Of a stretch of 64,000 bases of DNA, positions 9,066 to 17,440 are shown one piece after another; position 1 is the stretch's first letter, and every line of letters starts with the position of its first letter. The notes below the pieces were generated by a model. That model made no database searches. It worked only from the letters and a program-made list of their open reading frames with translations, and had not been told where the DNA came from. Made by a program: the position numbers and the translations under genes. This DNA is from DATJPR01 sp963843525 (GTDB lineage: Bacteria > Bacteroidota > Ignavibacteria > UBA10030 > UBA6906): positions 310,001 through 374,000 of the forward strand of contig CAWJKM010000004.1 of NCBI GenBank assembly GCA_963843525.1, written 5' to 3'.

Positions 9066-10311
9066 ATGCGAACCCCTCTCCGTTTAGCACTTCTCGCCGC
9101 ATCGCTCGTCGTGGCGGTCTGCGCGACCCCCGCCCAGGACAGGGCGAAACATGACAAAGCACTCTTTGTGAACACCGAAGAATGAGTTCCTGGATCAGCT
9201 GCAGCAGAAGGCTGACGCATTTCTCAGACAAGAGCAGCCTGTTCACCCCGCGTTGCGGGCGGACTTCGGCACATGGAAGGCGCCCGCGTCCGTGGCTGAG
9301 TTTAAAGCTCTCTGGCATACACCACCGGTTTCCCAGGGGCTCACCGGCACATGCTGGTGTTTTTCTGCAACCTCCTTTTTCGAATCAGAAATTCATCGGC
9401 AAACAGGGAAGGAAGTAAAACTGTCGGAGATCTGGACGGTTTATTGGGAGTACGTTGAGAAGGCCCGAGGGTACGTACAGAAGCAGGGGAATATCGAGTT
9501 CGGAGAAGGGTCCGAATCCAATGCCGTGACGAGGATCTGGAAGAAATATGGCGTAGTCCCTGAGGCATCCTATACCGGTCTCCTCCCCGGCGAGGCAGTC
9601 CATGATCACCGGGGACTCTTTTCAGAGCTCAACGGATATTTGTCCGCGGTCAAGGCTTCGAACGCCTGGGATGAGACTCAGGTGGTTTCCACGGTTCGTT
9701 CCATCCTCGACAGGCATCTCGGGGTCCCGCCGACCTCGGTCTCTGTCGATGGCAAGATCTATTCTCCCGTGCAATACCTTGAAGGCGTTCTCAAACTCAA
9801 GCTCGATGACTACGTGGAAATACTCTCGGTTATGGAAAAGCCCTACTTCACGCGGTGCGAATACGAGGTGCCTGATAACTGGTGGCATAACGCCGATTAC
9901 GTGAATGTTCCGCTTGACGACTTTATGGCGGTCATAAAGAAAGCGCTTCGCAGCGGATACAGCGTATGCATCGGGGGAGACACCTCGGAGCCCGGGTATG
10001 AAGGTCATGCCGGACTCGCTGTCGTGCCCTCATTTGATATTCCGTCGGAATTCATCGACGAAAGCGCGCGGCAGTTCCGCTTCACCAATCACACTACCAC
10101 CGACGACCACGGGATCCATATCGTGGGATATACGACAATCGACAGGACGGAATGGTTTCTCATCAAGGATTCGAGCGCAGGATCACGAAACAACAGTCAC
10201 CCGGGATATTATTTTTACCATGAGGATTTCGTGAAGCTCAAGATGATGGGATTCACTGTCCACAAGGACATGGTGGAAGATTTGTTGAAGAAGGTGGCAT
10301 CAATCAACTAA
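9066..10311 (+). CDS. Secreted C1-family (papain-like/PepC-like) cysteine peptidase, frameshifted near 9180
   Basis: The first 39 codons from the ATG at 9066 encode a signal peptide (LALLAASLVVAVCATPAQ) and end at a TGA at 9183-9185. The next frame, open from 9172 to 10311, continues smoothly as NEFLDQLQQKADAFL and carries the whole catalytic domain. Removing one base near 9180 would join them, so this is either a recent frameshift or a sequence error. The longest ATG-started piece is 9253-10311 (352 residues). Catalytic features: QGLTGTCWCFS with the nucleophile codon at 9352-9354 and His in HIVGY at 10117-10119; the usual Asn is replaced by Asp in LIKDSSAGS (10168-10170). Aminopeptidase C/bleomycin hydrolase-like activity is inferred. 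Confidence 0.8.
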
Positions 10312-10325
10312 CACGGTTCAATTCG

Positions 10326-10619
10326 ATGATGGCCAATACGATGGTTACCTCCATAGTGCTGATGAACATAGAACGCGGGCGCATCCAGGAAGTGGCCGAG
10401 CAATTGGCTGCGCTTCAGGGCATCAGCGAAGTTTACTCGGTGGGCGGAAAGTATGATCTCGCAGCGCTCATCCGCGTGAAATCCAACGAGGACCTTGCGG
10501 ATCTCGTCACACTCCAGATGGCGAAGGTGGAAGGAATAAAGCAGACAGAAACGCTTATTGCATTCCGGACCTTCTCGCGTCACGATCTTGATGCAATGTT
10601 CTCTGTCGGGATGGAATAG
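10326..10619 (+). CDS. Stand-alone Lrp/AsnC ligand-binding (RAM) domain protein
   Basis: 97 residues, or 92 if the in-frame ATG at 10341 is used. The sequence (VTSIVLMNIERGRIQEVAEQLAAL, then GKYDLAALIRVKSNEDLADLVT and IKQTETLIAFRTFSRHD) is the complete alpha-beta RAM fold of Lrp/AsnC regulators with no helix-turn-helix before it. Such single-domain proteins form oligomers that bind amino acids and may modulate full-length Lrp proteins. The gene lies 14 bases after the C1 peptidase and may be cotranscribed with it, which would fit peptide breakdown linked to amino-acid sensing; that link is inference. Confidence 0.88.
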   Translation: MMANTMVTSIVLMNIERGRIQEVAEQLAALQGISEVYSVGGKYDLAALIRVKSNEDLADLVTLQMAKVEGIKQTETLIAFRTFSRHDLDAMFSVGME

Positions 10620-10642
10620 CCGGGTATATTAGAAAGCGGGCC

Positions 10643-10668
10643 GGCAAGCACAGGGGAGGATGCTTGCC
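10643..10668. repeat. Inverted repeat between convergent genes
   Basis: GGCAAGCA (10643-10650) and TGCTTGCC (10661-10668) form a perfect 8-base stem with a 10-base loop, just after the RAM-domain gene and facing the convergent small gene at 10705. There is no T-run on either side, so at most it is a weak terminator. Confidence 0.4.
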
Positions 10669-10704
10669 AGGCTCGAACGGGGAGGCTGCTGTGTCGCTCC
10701 TGTC

Positions 10705-10872
10705 CTAGGCAACACGATTGTGAACCATCCGGGTCTCAAGCTGGTGCTCCTGCACCTGGAGATCCGCATGGATCGCGCGGAGGACATCATCCGATCGGTG
10801 GACAAACCGGAAAAAAGTGAGTGCCAGGGCGACGAGGCCGACGTAGGCGAAGATGCCGATAAGAATGCTCAT
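10705..10872 (-). CDS. Small single-pass membrane protein (55 residues)
   Basis: ATG at 10872-10870, TAG at 10707-10705. GGGGGAG sits 5-6 bases before the start, a strong ribosome-binding site. The product opens with one hydrophobic helix (MSILIGIFAYVGLVALALTFF), followed by a charged tail with DDVLRAIHADLQVQEHQLETRM that could form a short amphipathic helix. The family is not recognised. The strong SD, the clean membrane helix and its fit in an otherwise empty gap favour a real gene; no relative is known to me to confirm this. Confidence 0.55.
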   Translation of the reverse strand: MSILIGIFAYVGLVALALTFFRFVHRSDDVLRAIHADLQVQEHQLETRMVHNRVA

Positions 10873-11113
10873 TGAACTCCCCCAGGTAAGTCACACTGGT
10901 TAGCGCCAGTGTCGAATACTTGTGCTTTTCCTGTCCATTTCTGAACAACCTACGTGCCGTTCTCGACACGGCAGAAATGAAGAATTTGAGCCGGTTCGGG
11001 GGTGAGATGAGCATCCTTCCTTGTACTTTCTACTTTTTTCCTCTCCGCTAAATACAATCATGTAGGGAGATTGGTGACCGGTTGGTGGATATTTTTCTCC
11101 CGACGGTGCCGGC

Positions 11114-11590
11114 TCAAGCCTCTTGCGATGGGACGGCTGAGTTCGTTGAAAAACCGGTCCTGATGAATCTGACGGAAGAGAACAGAAGGGGTACGGCAAT
11201 CACAAAGTAGACGCCTCCGAGGTCATCCCTGGGAATTGCAGAAATGCTTCTGAGGGTCACTCCCAGCCCGATCATGAAGGCCATCGTCACATAGCCACGC
11301 AAAGAAAAGAGAGAGAAAAAGCACGGCCGTTCGGACTGAAGGGTCAAAATCCTTGCGATATAGCGGTCAGCGATTGCCCTGAACGTGGCGATGAAAAAGA
11401 CCACGCCTGCACCCGCGCCGGCAAGAGCGAACAGCAGGGGATCGGCATGCCCTTCGACAATCAACGCATAGCCCCGAAATGCCAGCATGCCTCCTGCAAA
11501 CGCCCAGAGGGAACCGGCGACTATCAGGAGAATAGGTTTGGGGGTCGCCGGTTTGCAGCGCTCAAAGAGGTTTCGAGTTCCCGCGTTCAC
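11114..11590 (-). CDS. Conserved-looking integral membrane protein of unknown function
   Basis: 158 residues from a GTG at 11590-11588, preceded by GGAAAAGG and 10 bases after the stop of the M28 peptidase, so the two are probably cotranscribed. The frame is open further upstream but that part overlaps the peptidase. Four hydrophobic segments are visible: ILLIVAGSLWAFAGGMLAF, PLLFALAGAGAGVVFFIATF, a third around TMAFMIGLGVTLR, and VYFVIAVPLLFSSVRFI. A cytoplasmic loop (RYIARILTLQSERPCFFSLFSLRGY) lies between the second and third. The pattern resembles a small family of uncharacterised four-helix proteins. I assign no function. Confidence 0.75.
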   Translation of the reverse strand: MNAGTRNLFERCKPATPKPILLIVAGSLWAFAGGMLAFRGYALIVEGHADPLLFALAGAGAGVVFFIATFRAIADRYIARILTLQSERPCFFSLFSLRGYVTMAFMIGLGVTLRSISAIPRDDLGGVYFVIAVPLLFSSVRFIRTGFSTNSAVPSQEA

Positions 11591-11600
11591 CTTTTCCGTC

Positions 11601-13223
11601 TCATCGCGTTGTTGGGGGAATCGGTATGTGTGGGAGTTTCTGATCTCCCATGGCCGCATCGAAAGCAAATGATGCCATAATGATCGCGCTTTGTTTCAGA
11701 TCCTCTTCCGATGCGCGCTCGTAGACGTCGAAATTCGTATGGTACGTCCTTCCGTATTCGAGCGGATCCTGGATGAATTGGAAACCCGGCAGACCAATCG
11801 CGTCGAACGAAAGGTGGTCCGTCCCGCCGGTGTTTGCCGAGGTAATCGTCGAAGCCCCAAGATCGGCGAAAGGCGCGAGCCAGGCGCGGAAGATGCTTCT
11901 CGCCGCCTCGTCGCCCTGGAGGTATATCCCCCTGAATCTTCCGCTCCCGTTGTCATCGTTGAAATACGCGCAGAAGCGGTCATACTCAGGCTTCGTTGTC
12001 AGAGATCCGGTCTGGTCGCGATCGGTCTTTTCACGCTCCCCGAAATGCTGCGCAACGTATGCACGGGATCCGAACAATCCCTGTTCTTCGCCCCCCCACA
12101 AGCCGATCCGGATGGTCCTTCGCGGTTTCACTCCCAGAGCGGAGAGAATTCGCATGGCCTCCATGGCTGTTGTTACCCCCGTGCCGTTATCGCAAGCCCC
12201 GGTGCCCGGGTGCCAGCTGTCGAGATGTGCGCCGATCATGACGACCTCGTCTTTCAGATCGGTCCCCGGGATTTCGCCGATGACATTCATTCCCGGCACC
12301 GCATCATCGGACAGATTCACGTCGAGTTCCATCTCCATGGTCACGGGCACGTCGTGCATGAGCAATCGCACGATCCTGTTGTATTGTTCAGCCGCAAGCG
12401 AAACCTGGGGCGGAATGCGGGGGGCGCTGACATCATAGGCATTGATCCGTTGTGCGGGGCCGGCCGGAGCGGCTGGAGGCTGTGGCACAGACGCTGCCCC
12501 TGTCATGATTGTGCCCCCATCGCCGCGCGTTGCGTCGATGACGGCGTAGGCCCCTTCCTTCAGGCAGAGGGCGAGCTTTTCAGAGTTGAGCCGCGCTTCC
12601 TCCCGGAACCTCCGGATCATTGTGGAATCGCCGAACGCCCTCCCTCTTCTTCGCATGGGACGCGCGTCCGCGTTGGCAAGTTTCAGCAGAGTGGAATCCG
12701 CATCGCGGACCGCAAAGGGATGGAAATTCAATTCGAGGTTTTTCGGATCGGCGATGAAGACAAACGCCTTCTTCAGCTTCCCCGTATACTTCGCAAGATC
12801 GGAATCGGATTTGACGTCGAAGAGGATTGCCTTCCCTTGGACGGTACCGTTTGTTCCCGGGGACCACGCCTTCGGCACGCCAATCAGCGGTACGACGCGC
12901 GGCTCAATCATATGCGCTGAAAATCGCTTGATGCTCCAGGCCCGTCCATCAGGTGTAAACGTTTCAGTGTGCACATTGCTGATGTGCCATGCATTCAGCT
13001 TGTTCATCACCCACATTGTTGCCGCCTTGAATTCGGGAGACCAGGAAAGTCTGGCCCCGCAATAGTCAGTCAGTCCTTCAAGAGTTTCCGCCGCATGGGA
13101 GCGGTTCATGCCCTCGTCCCGGATTCTGGCCATCATTGCGCTATCGATTCTCTCCGGTACAAACTGCCCGAACGCGACGCCACAGGAAAGGAACAAGACA
13201 AAAAAAACCGTCAAGCATTTCAT
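11601..13223 (-). CDS. M28 family zinc aminopeptidase, secreted
   Basis: 540 residues from the ATG at 13223, which follows GGAG and starts a clear signal peptide (MKCLTVFFVLFLSCGVAFGQ); the longer upstream frame adds only non-homologous residues. A PA-type insert appears to lie around residues 130-250. The M28 zinc site is visible in order: GAHLDSW (His), GACDNGTGV (bridging Asp), WGGEEQGLFGS (base and ligand Glu), an Asp in YFNDDNGSGR, and the final His in GGTDHLSFD. It probably trims peptides in the periplasm or outside the cell. The divergent permease at 13386 would take up the amino acids released (inference). Confidence 0.9.
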   Translation of the reverse strand: MKCLTVFFVLFLSCGVAFGQFVPERIDSAMMARIRDEGMNRSHAAETLEGLTDYCGARLSWSPEFKAATMWVMNKLNAWHISNVHTETFTPDGRAWSIKRFSAHMIEPRVVPLIGVPKAWSPGTNGTVQGKAILFDVKSDSDLAKYTGKLKKAFVFIADPKNLELNFHPFAVRDADSTLLKLANADARPMRRRGRAFGDSTMIRRFREEARLNSEKLALCLKEGAYAVIDATRGDGGTIMTGAASVPQPPAAPAGPAQRINAYDVSAPRIPPQVSLAAEQYNRIVRLLMHDVPVTMEMELDVNLSDDAVPGMNVIGEIPGTDLKDEVVMIGAHLDSWHPGTGACDNGTGVTTAMEAMRILSALGVKPRRTIRIGLWGGEEQGLFGSRAYVAQHFGEREKTDRDQTGSLTTKPEYDRFCAYFNDDNGSGRFRGIYLQGDEAARSIFRAWLAPFADLGASTITSANTGGTDHLSFDAIGLPGFQFIQDPLEYGRTYHTNFDVYERASEEDLKQSAIIMASFAFDAAMGDQKLPHIPIPPTTR

Positions 13224-13385
13224 GCTGATTTGATCTCCTGAATTGTAGGGAGAGGAGAGAAGAGAAGAGCGAGCAGAGCAGTGTGAGTCCTTCAATATAG
13301 GAAGAAAATGATCGTGGGTGCAAGAGTCGCCCGAATTCGGCGTTGAAGACCTTGTTTTTTTCCGGGATGCTGCCTATCGTGCTGA

Positions 13386-14906
13386 ATGTCGAACGACCGG
13401 GCCCCGCGCATGATTCGTCAATTGTTCCGAACGAAGTCTCTGGATGCAATTCTCCACGAGGGCGAAGTCCCCGAGCACCAGCTCAAGCGGGCGCTCGGAG
13501 CGTTCGATGTCGTCATGCTGGGAATTGGCGCGATTATCGGGGCGGGGATTTTTGCCACCATCGGGACGGCTGCCGCGGGCGATATTGCGCGGCCGGGGGC
13601 AGGGCCAGCACTCATTCTCTCGTTCGTCCTCACCGGAGTGGCCTGTGGGTTCGCCGCACTCTGTTACGCGGAATTCGCCGCAATGGTCCCCATCTCTGGC
13701 AGCGCCTACACCTATTCCTACGGGACCCTGGGCGAACTGGTCGCATGGATCATCGGCTGGGACCTCATCATAGAATACGCAGTCGGGAATGTCGCGGTGG
13801 CGATCAGCTGGACAAACTATTTCAAAACGCTGGTCGCGGGATTCGGAGTGTTCATCCCGGACTGGCTCTCGACGGATTACCGCACGGCCTCGCGGATTCC
13901 GGGACTCCTGGAGAGCGCACCGCATCTGTTTGGGGTTCCCATCGTCTGCAACGTCGTGGCATTCAGCATTGTCGCACTCATTACTGTGGTTCTTGTCCTC
14001 GGCATCAAGGGAAGTTCGCGCACCAACACCTATATGGTGATAGTGAAGTTGATTGTCCTCGCGTTTTTTGTGATCGTGGGAATAATGTATGTGAAACCCA
14101 AAAACTGGGTTCCGTTCGCCCCGAACGGGTGGGCAGGAATTCAAGCAGGGGCGGCGATTGTATTCTTTGCGTACATCGGCTTCGATGCCGTCTCGACGGT
14201 GGCGGAAGAGGTGCGCAACCCCAAGAGGGATCTGCCGATCGGCATTATCGGGTCACTCATCGTCTGTACCGTCATCTATATAATCGTGGCCGCAGTGTTC
14301 ACCGGGATTATCCCATACCCCGACCTGGTAAAAATGCTGTCGACGCAGCAGGCGGAACCGCTCACCATGGCTCTCCAGTATGCACACATTGGAAGATGGG
14401 GAGACGTCGCCGTGGGCATCGTCGCTTTCGGATCAGTCGTCGCTCATACCGCGGTCCTTCTCGTCTTCCAACTCGGGCAACCACGAATTTTCTTTTCCAT
14501 GGCCCGGGATGGATTGCTTCCCGACCGGTTCGCCCGGGTCCATCCGAAGTATCGCACACCGCACGTCACGACGATTATTACGGGTGTCGCCGTCGGCTGT
14601 ACCGCGATGTTTACGAGCATTGATGAAATGGTCGACCTCACGAATATCGGGACCCTTTTTGCATTTGTTCTTGTCTGTGTGGGTGTCATCATCATGAGAA
14701 AGAAAGAACCTGATAAGCCGCGGGGATTCAGAACGCCGTTCGTTCCCCTTATACCGATCCTTGGAATTGCCGCGTGCATCTATTTGATGTTGGGCTTGCC
14801 GCAGATCACCTGGATACGGTTCGGTCTCTGGCTGATCGTCGGAATGGTCGTGTATTTCTCCTACGGGTATTCCCACAGCCACTTGCGGAAGTCCACCCTT
14901 GCATAA
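13386..14906 (+). CDS. APC-family amino acid permease (YfnA/CAT type)
   Basis: 506 residues with about 12 membrane helices and a cytoplasmic N-terminus. Family marks are the first-helix motif GIGAIIGAGIFATIGTAA, ALCYAEFAAMVPISGSAYTYSY, and FFAYIGFDAVSTVAEEVRNPKRDLP in the region of helix 6. It resembles the cationic amino-acid transporter branch; the exact substrate is unknown. The start could be 13386 or the ATG at 13410 (MIRQLF), since neither has a strong SD. It is transcribed away from the M28 peptidase across a 160-base gap. Confidence 0.92.
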   Translation: MSNDRAPRMIRQLFRTKSLDAILHEGEVPEHQLKRALGAFDVVMLGIGAIIGAGIFATIGTAAAGDIARPGAGPALILSFVLTGVACGFAALCYAEFAAMVPISGSAYTYSYGTLGELVAWIIGWDLIIEYAVGNVAVAISWTNYFKTLVAGFGVFIPDWLSTDYRTASRIPGLLESAPHLFGVPIVCNVVAFSIVALITVVLVLGIKGSSRTNTYMVIVKLIVLAFFVIVGIMYVKPKNWVPFAPNGWAGIQAGAAIVFFAYIGFDAVSTVAEEVRNPKRDLPIGIIGSLIVCTVIYIIVAAVFTGIIPYPDLVKMLSTQQAEPLTMALQYAHIGRWGDVAVGIVAFGSVVAHTAVLLVFQLGQPRIFFSMARDGLLPDRFARVHPKYRTPHVTTIITGVAVGCTAMFTSIDEMVDLTNIGTLFAFVLVCVGVIIMRKKEPDKPRGFRTPFVPLIPILGIAACIYLMLGLPQITWIRFGLWLIVGMVVYFSYGYSHSHLRKSTLA

Positions 14907-15042
14907 AAGGCACCTCTTTGTTACGTTAGGCTGATTTATCGCTCGAAATGGGGCTCCCTGTTGCCAATGGCGGTCTCCATCCTTCGGCAGTACCTGATAA
15001 CGGCGGTCTTCCACAGGCCGGATGGTCTGCGTCGGGATTGAC

Positions 15043-15076
15043 GCACGGACAGGCCACGGTACCGTGGTGCCCGTGC
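15043..15076. promoter_or_regulatory. Nested palindrome upstream of the DUF3078 promoter
   Basis: CCACGGTACCGTGG (15054-15067) is a perfect 14-base palindrome, flanked by a second inverted pair, GCACGG (15043-15048) and CCGTGC (15071-15076). The right arm falls where the -35 element of the 15094 promoter would be, so the site could be an operator. Confidence 0.4.
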
Positions 15077-15093
15077 CATCGTTTGCTCACCCC

Positions 15094-15102
15094 TGCTATA
15101 CT
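15094..15102 (+). promoter_or_regulatory. Extended -10 promoter for the DUF3078 gene
   Basis: TGC followed by TATACT (15097-15102) makes a TGn-extended -10 element. No good -35 is present at the right distance, which is usual for this type. The ATG of the downstream gene is 33 bases further on. Confidence 0.45.
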
Positions 15103-15135
15103 TTTTCCGACATGTTTACCAATCACGAGGCCAAC

Positions 15136-16047
15136 ATGAAATTCATGATCCAGAGAGGTCTGTTCGCACTTCTGATTTTCACGTCAATTGCACAGGCTCA
15201 ATTGACGCAGGAGGAACAGGACAGAGAGAAAAAATTCCAGGAACGGTCCATGGCTGCGACGAAAGACACCGTCCCGCAGTTCGGGTGGAATCATACGATG
15301 CTTGCCGGCCTGAATCTCACTCAGGTTTCGTTCAAGGACTGGGCGCAAGGTGGAGAGAATGCTCTCTCCTACGCCGTGTATCTGAACGGAAATTCAACGG
15401 AGAACGAGGAGGCAATCAACTGGAGCAATACCTACAAATTCTCCTTCGGTCAGACCCGCCTCGGAAGTCAGGGGATTCGGAAAACCGACGATCAGATTTA
15501 TTTTGAATCGTTGCTGATCTACAAAATGGGGGTCTATGTCAACCCCTATGTTTCTGCCACATTGAGAACACAATTCGCGGTGGGCTACACCTACGATGAT
15601 GCCGGGAATGCCACGCGGGTATCGAAGTTCTTTGACCCCGGCTACCTCACGCAGAGTGCTGGTGTAGCCTATCAGCCCGCGGCATGGGTGAAGACACGGG
15701 TAGGCGTAAGCTTGCGGGAGACGTTTACGTCTGAGTTTAAGAATTATGCGGAAGACCCCAACACCCACGAACTGAAGAGTACGCTGGTGCAGGGCGGCGT
15801 CGAATGGGTGACGGAAATTGACTGGAATCTTGCCGAGAACATGTCCCTGTCGTCGCGTGTCGACATCTTTGACCCGTTCAGGAACCTTGACCGGGTGTTT
15901 TTCCGGAACGATAATCTCATCACCGCGAAGGTCAACAAGATCATCGCGGCCAGCGTCGGGGTGCAGATTCTGAACGACGTGAACGTGAGCCCGCGGACGC
16001 AGATCAAACAAGTGTTCGCGCTGGGATTCACCTTCGGAATTCTCTAA
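15136..16047 (+). CDS. DUF3078 family outer-membrane beta-barrel protein
   Basis: 303 residues from the ATG at 15136, preceded by GAGG and starting a signal peptide (MIQRGLFALLIFTSIAQAQ). The open frame extends upstream to 15022 but that part crosses the promoter. The mature sequence opens with a charged stretch and then WNHTMLAGLNLTQVSFKDWAQGGEN, the signature of DUF3078, followed by alternating aromatic/polar strands and an aromatic-rich end (QVFALGFTFGIL) as in barrels. The family is restricted mainly to Bacteroidota/Chlorobiota and its function is unknown. Confidence 0.87.
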   Translation: MKFMIQRGLFALLIFTSIAQAQLTQEEQDREKKFQERSMAATKDTVPQFGWNHTMLAGLNLTQVSFKDWAQGGENALSYAVYLNGNSTENEEAINWSNTYKFSFGQTRLGSQGIRKTDDQIYFESLLIYKMGVYVNPYVSATLRTQFAVGYTYDDAGNATRVSKFFDPGYLTQSAGVAYQPAAWVKTRVGVSLRETFTSEFKNYAEDPNTHELKSTLVQGGVEWVTEIDWNLAENMSLSSRVDIFDPFRNLDRVFFRNDNLITAKVNKIIAASVGVQILNDVNVSPRTQIKQVFALGFTFGIL

Positions 16048-16087
16048 GCTCCCTCATCCCACCAACCAGATCACCAAGGAGGACTTC

Positions 16088-16492
16088 ATGAGCCTGACGA
16101 AAGAATTCAAGGAATTTGCGATGCGCGGGAGCGTAATCGATCTCGCCGTCGGCATCATCATCGGCGCTGCTTTTGGAAAGATTGTCTCTTCGCTCGTGGC
16201 CGACGTCATCATGCCTCCAATTGGCATTCTTGTCGGCGGAATCGATTTTACCGATCTTGCCGTGTTGCTGAAACAGGGTGCGACGGCGGATGCCAACGTT
16301 TACCTGCGCTACGGTAAGTTTCTCCAATCATGCGTCGATTTCATTATCGTCGCATGGTCGATTTTCATGGTGATTAAGGGGATCAATACTTTGAAACGCA
16401 AGCAGGCCCAGCAGCCTGCGGCTCCCGCGGCACCTCCGGCGGATGTCGTATTGCTCACTGAGATTCGCGACCTTCTGAAGTCGCAACGCTGA
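16088..16492 (+). CDS. mscL: Large-conductance mechanosensitive channel MscL
   Basis: 134 residues, a normal length. MscL forms a homopentameric inner-membrane pore that opens under osmotic downshock. The N-terminal amphipathic helix (LTKEFKEFAMRGSVIDLAVGIIIGAAFGKIVSSLVADVIMPPIG) with the glycine-rich first membrane helix is diagnostic, and the second helix (FIIVAWSIFMVIKGIN) and C-terminal bundle helix (LLTEIRDLLK) follow. An Ala/Pro-rich linker of about 15 residues precedes the last helix. AAGGAGG lies 6 bases before the ATG. Confidence 0.97.
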   Translation: MSLTKEFKEFAMRGSVIDLAVGIIIGAAFGKIVSSLVADVIMPPIGILVGGIDFTDLAVLLKQGATADANVYLRYGKFLQSCVDFIIVAWSIFMVIKGINTLKRKQAQQPAAPAAPPADVVLLTEIRDLLKSQR

Positions 16493-16591
16493 TCTCTCGA
16501 GTCCCGGAGCTCTACCAGCCCCTCTGTGGATATTTCTTGAGCTCGTTGCCAAACCGGTGGTGACCACAGGGAAGCAACGGAAAGGACCACT

Positions 16592-17404
16592 ATGAACAAA
16601 GAATCGCACATCCCGCTGGGCTTTCTTCTGCTTTTCGCTTTCCTGTTCGCGGCTTGCAGCACGGTGCCGCTGACGGGAAGGCAGCAGTTGAACCTTATCC
16701 CGTCGTCTCAGATGTTGTCCATGAGTGTGCAGGAATATGGTCAGTTCCTTAAAGGAAATAAGATAAGCGGTGATGCCGGCTCTACAGCCATGGTGAAGCG
16801 CGTCGGTGGACGGATCCAAAAGGCGGTTGAACAGTATATGGGAGACCACAATCTCTCCTCCCGTCTGCAGGGATATCAGTGGGAGTTCAATCTGGTTGAA
16901 AGTAATGAAGTAAACGCCTGGTGTATGCCGGGTGGAAAGGTCGTCGTCTATACGGGGATCCTTCCCGTGACAAAAGACGAGACCGGCCTTGCTGTCGTCC
17001 TGGGCCATGAGATTGCTCATGCGATCGCGGAGCATGGGAACGAACGGATGAGTCAGGAATTGCTTGCCCAGGTCGGCTCTGCCGCTCTCGACCAGGCGCT
17101 TGCCAACAAACCCGAGCAAACGAGACAACTCTGGTCTACCGCATTTGGAGTCGGGGTTCAACTCGGTGCACTTCTCCCGTATAGCAGGACCCATGAAAGT
17201 GAAGCGGACCACCTCGGTTTGATTTTCATGGCGATGGCAGGGTATGATCCGAATGCGTCGCTCACGTTCTGGCAGCGAATGGCTGCGCAGGGCGGACAGA
17301 AGCCGCCGGAATTCCTGAGTACTCATCCCTCGGATGAGACGCGTATTGCCCAGATTCGGGCGGAACTTCCGGAAGCCTTGAAGTATTACCACAAAACGAA
17401 CTAA
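16592..17404 (+). CDS. M48 family zinc metalloprotease, predicted lipoprotein
   Basis: 270 residues. The N-terminus is a hydrophobic signal ending in LFAACSTVPLTGR, a lipobox-like site with Cys at about residue 22, so the protein is probably lipid-anchored in the envelope. The catalytic site is HEIAHAIAEHGNERMS with the third zinc ligand Glu in THESEADHLGL, as in LoiP/BepA-type proteases that clear misfolded outer-membrane proteins. The C-terminal FLSTHPSDETRIAQI motif is also typical. It follows mscL on the same strand with a 100-base gap. Confidence 0.92.
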   Translation: MNKESHIPLGFLLLFAFLFAACSTVPLTGRQQLNLIPSSQMLSMSVQEYGQFLKGNKISGDAGSTAMVKRVGGRIQKAVEQYMGDHNLSSRLQGYQWEFNLVESNEVNAWCMPGGKVVVYTGILPVTKDETGLAVVLGHEIAHAIAEHGNERMSQELLAQVGSAALDQALANKPEQTRQLWSTAFGVGVQLGALLPYSRTHESEADHLGLIFMAMAGYDPNASLTFWQRMAAQGGQKPPEFLSTHPSDETRIAQIRAELPEALKYYHKTN

Positions 17405-17440
17405 TGACCCTCCAGGTATCTTTTGCGTGCGATTGAGCGT

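Noticed and set aside
11691..12920. 409-codon open frame on the plus strand
   Set aside because: Antisense to the M28 peptidase, whose zinc motifs are complete; the plus-strand translation has no family resemblance.
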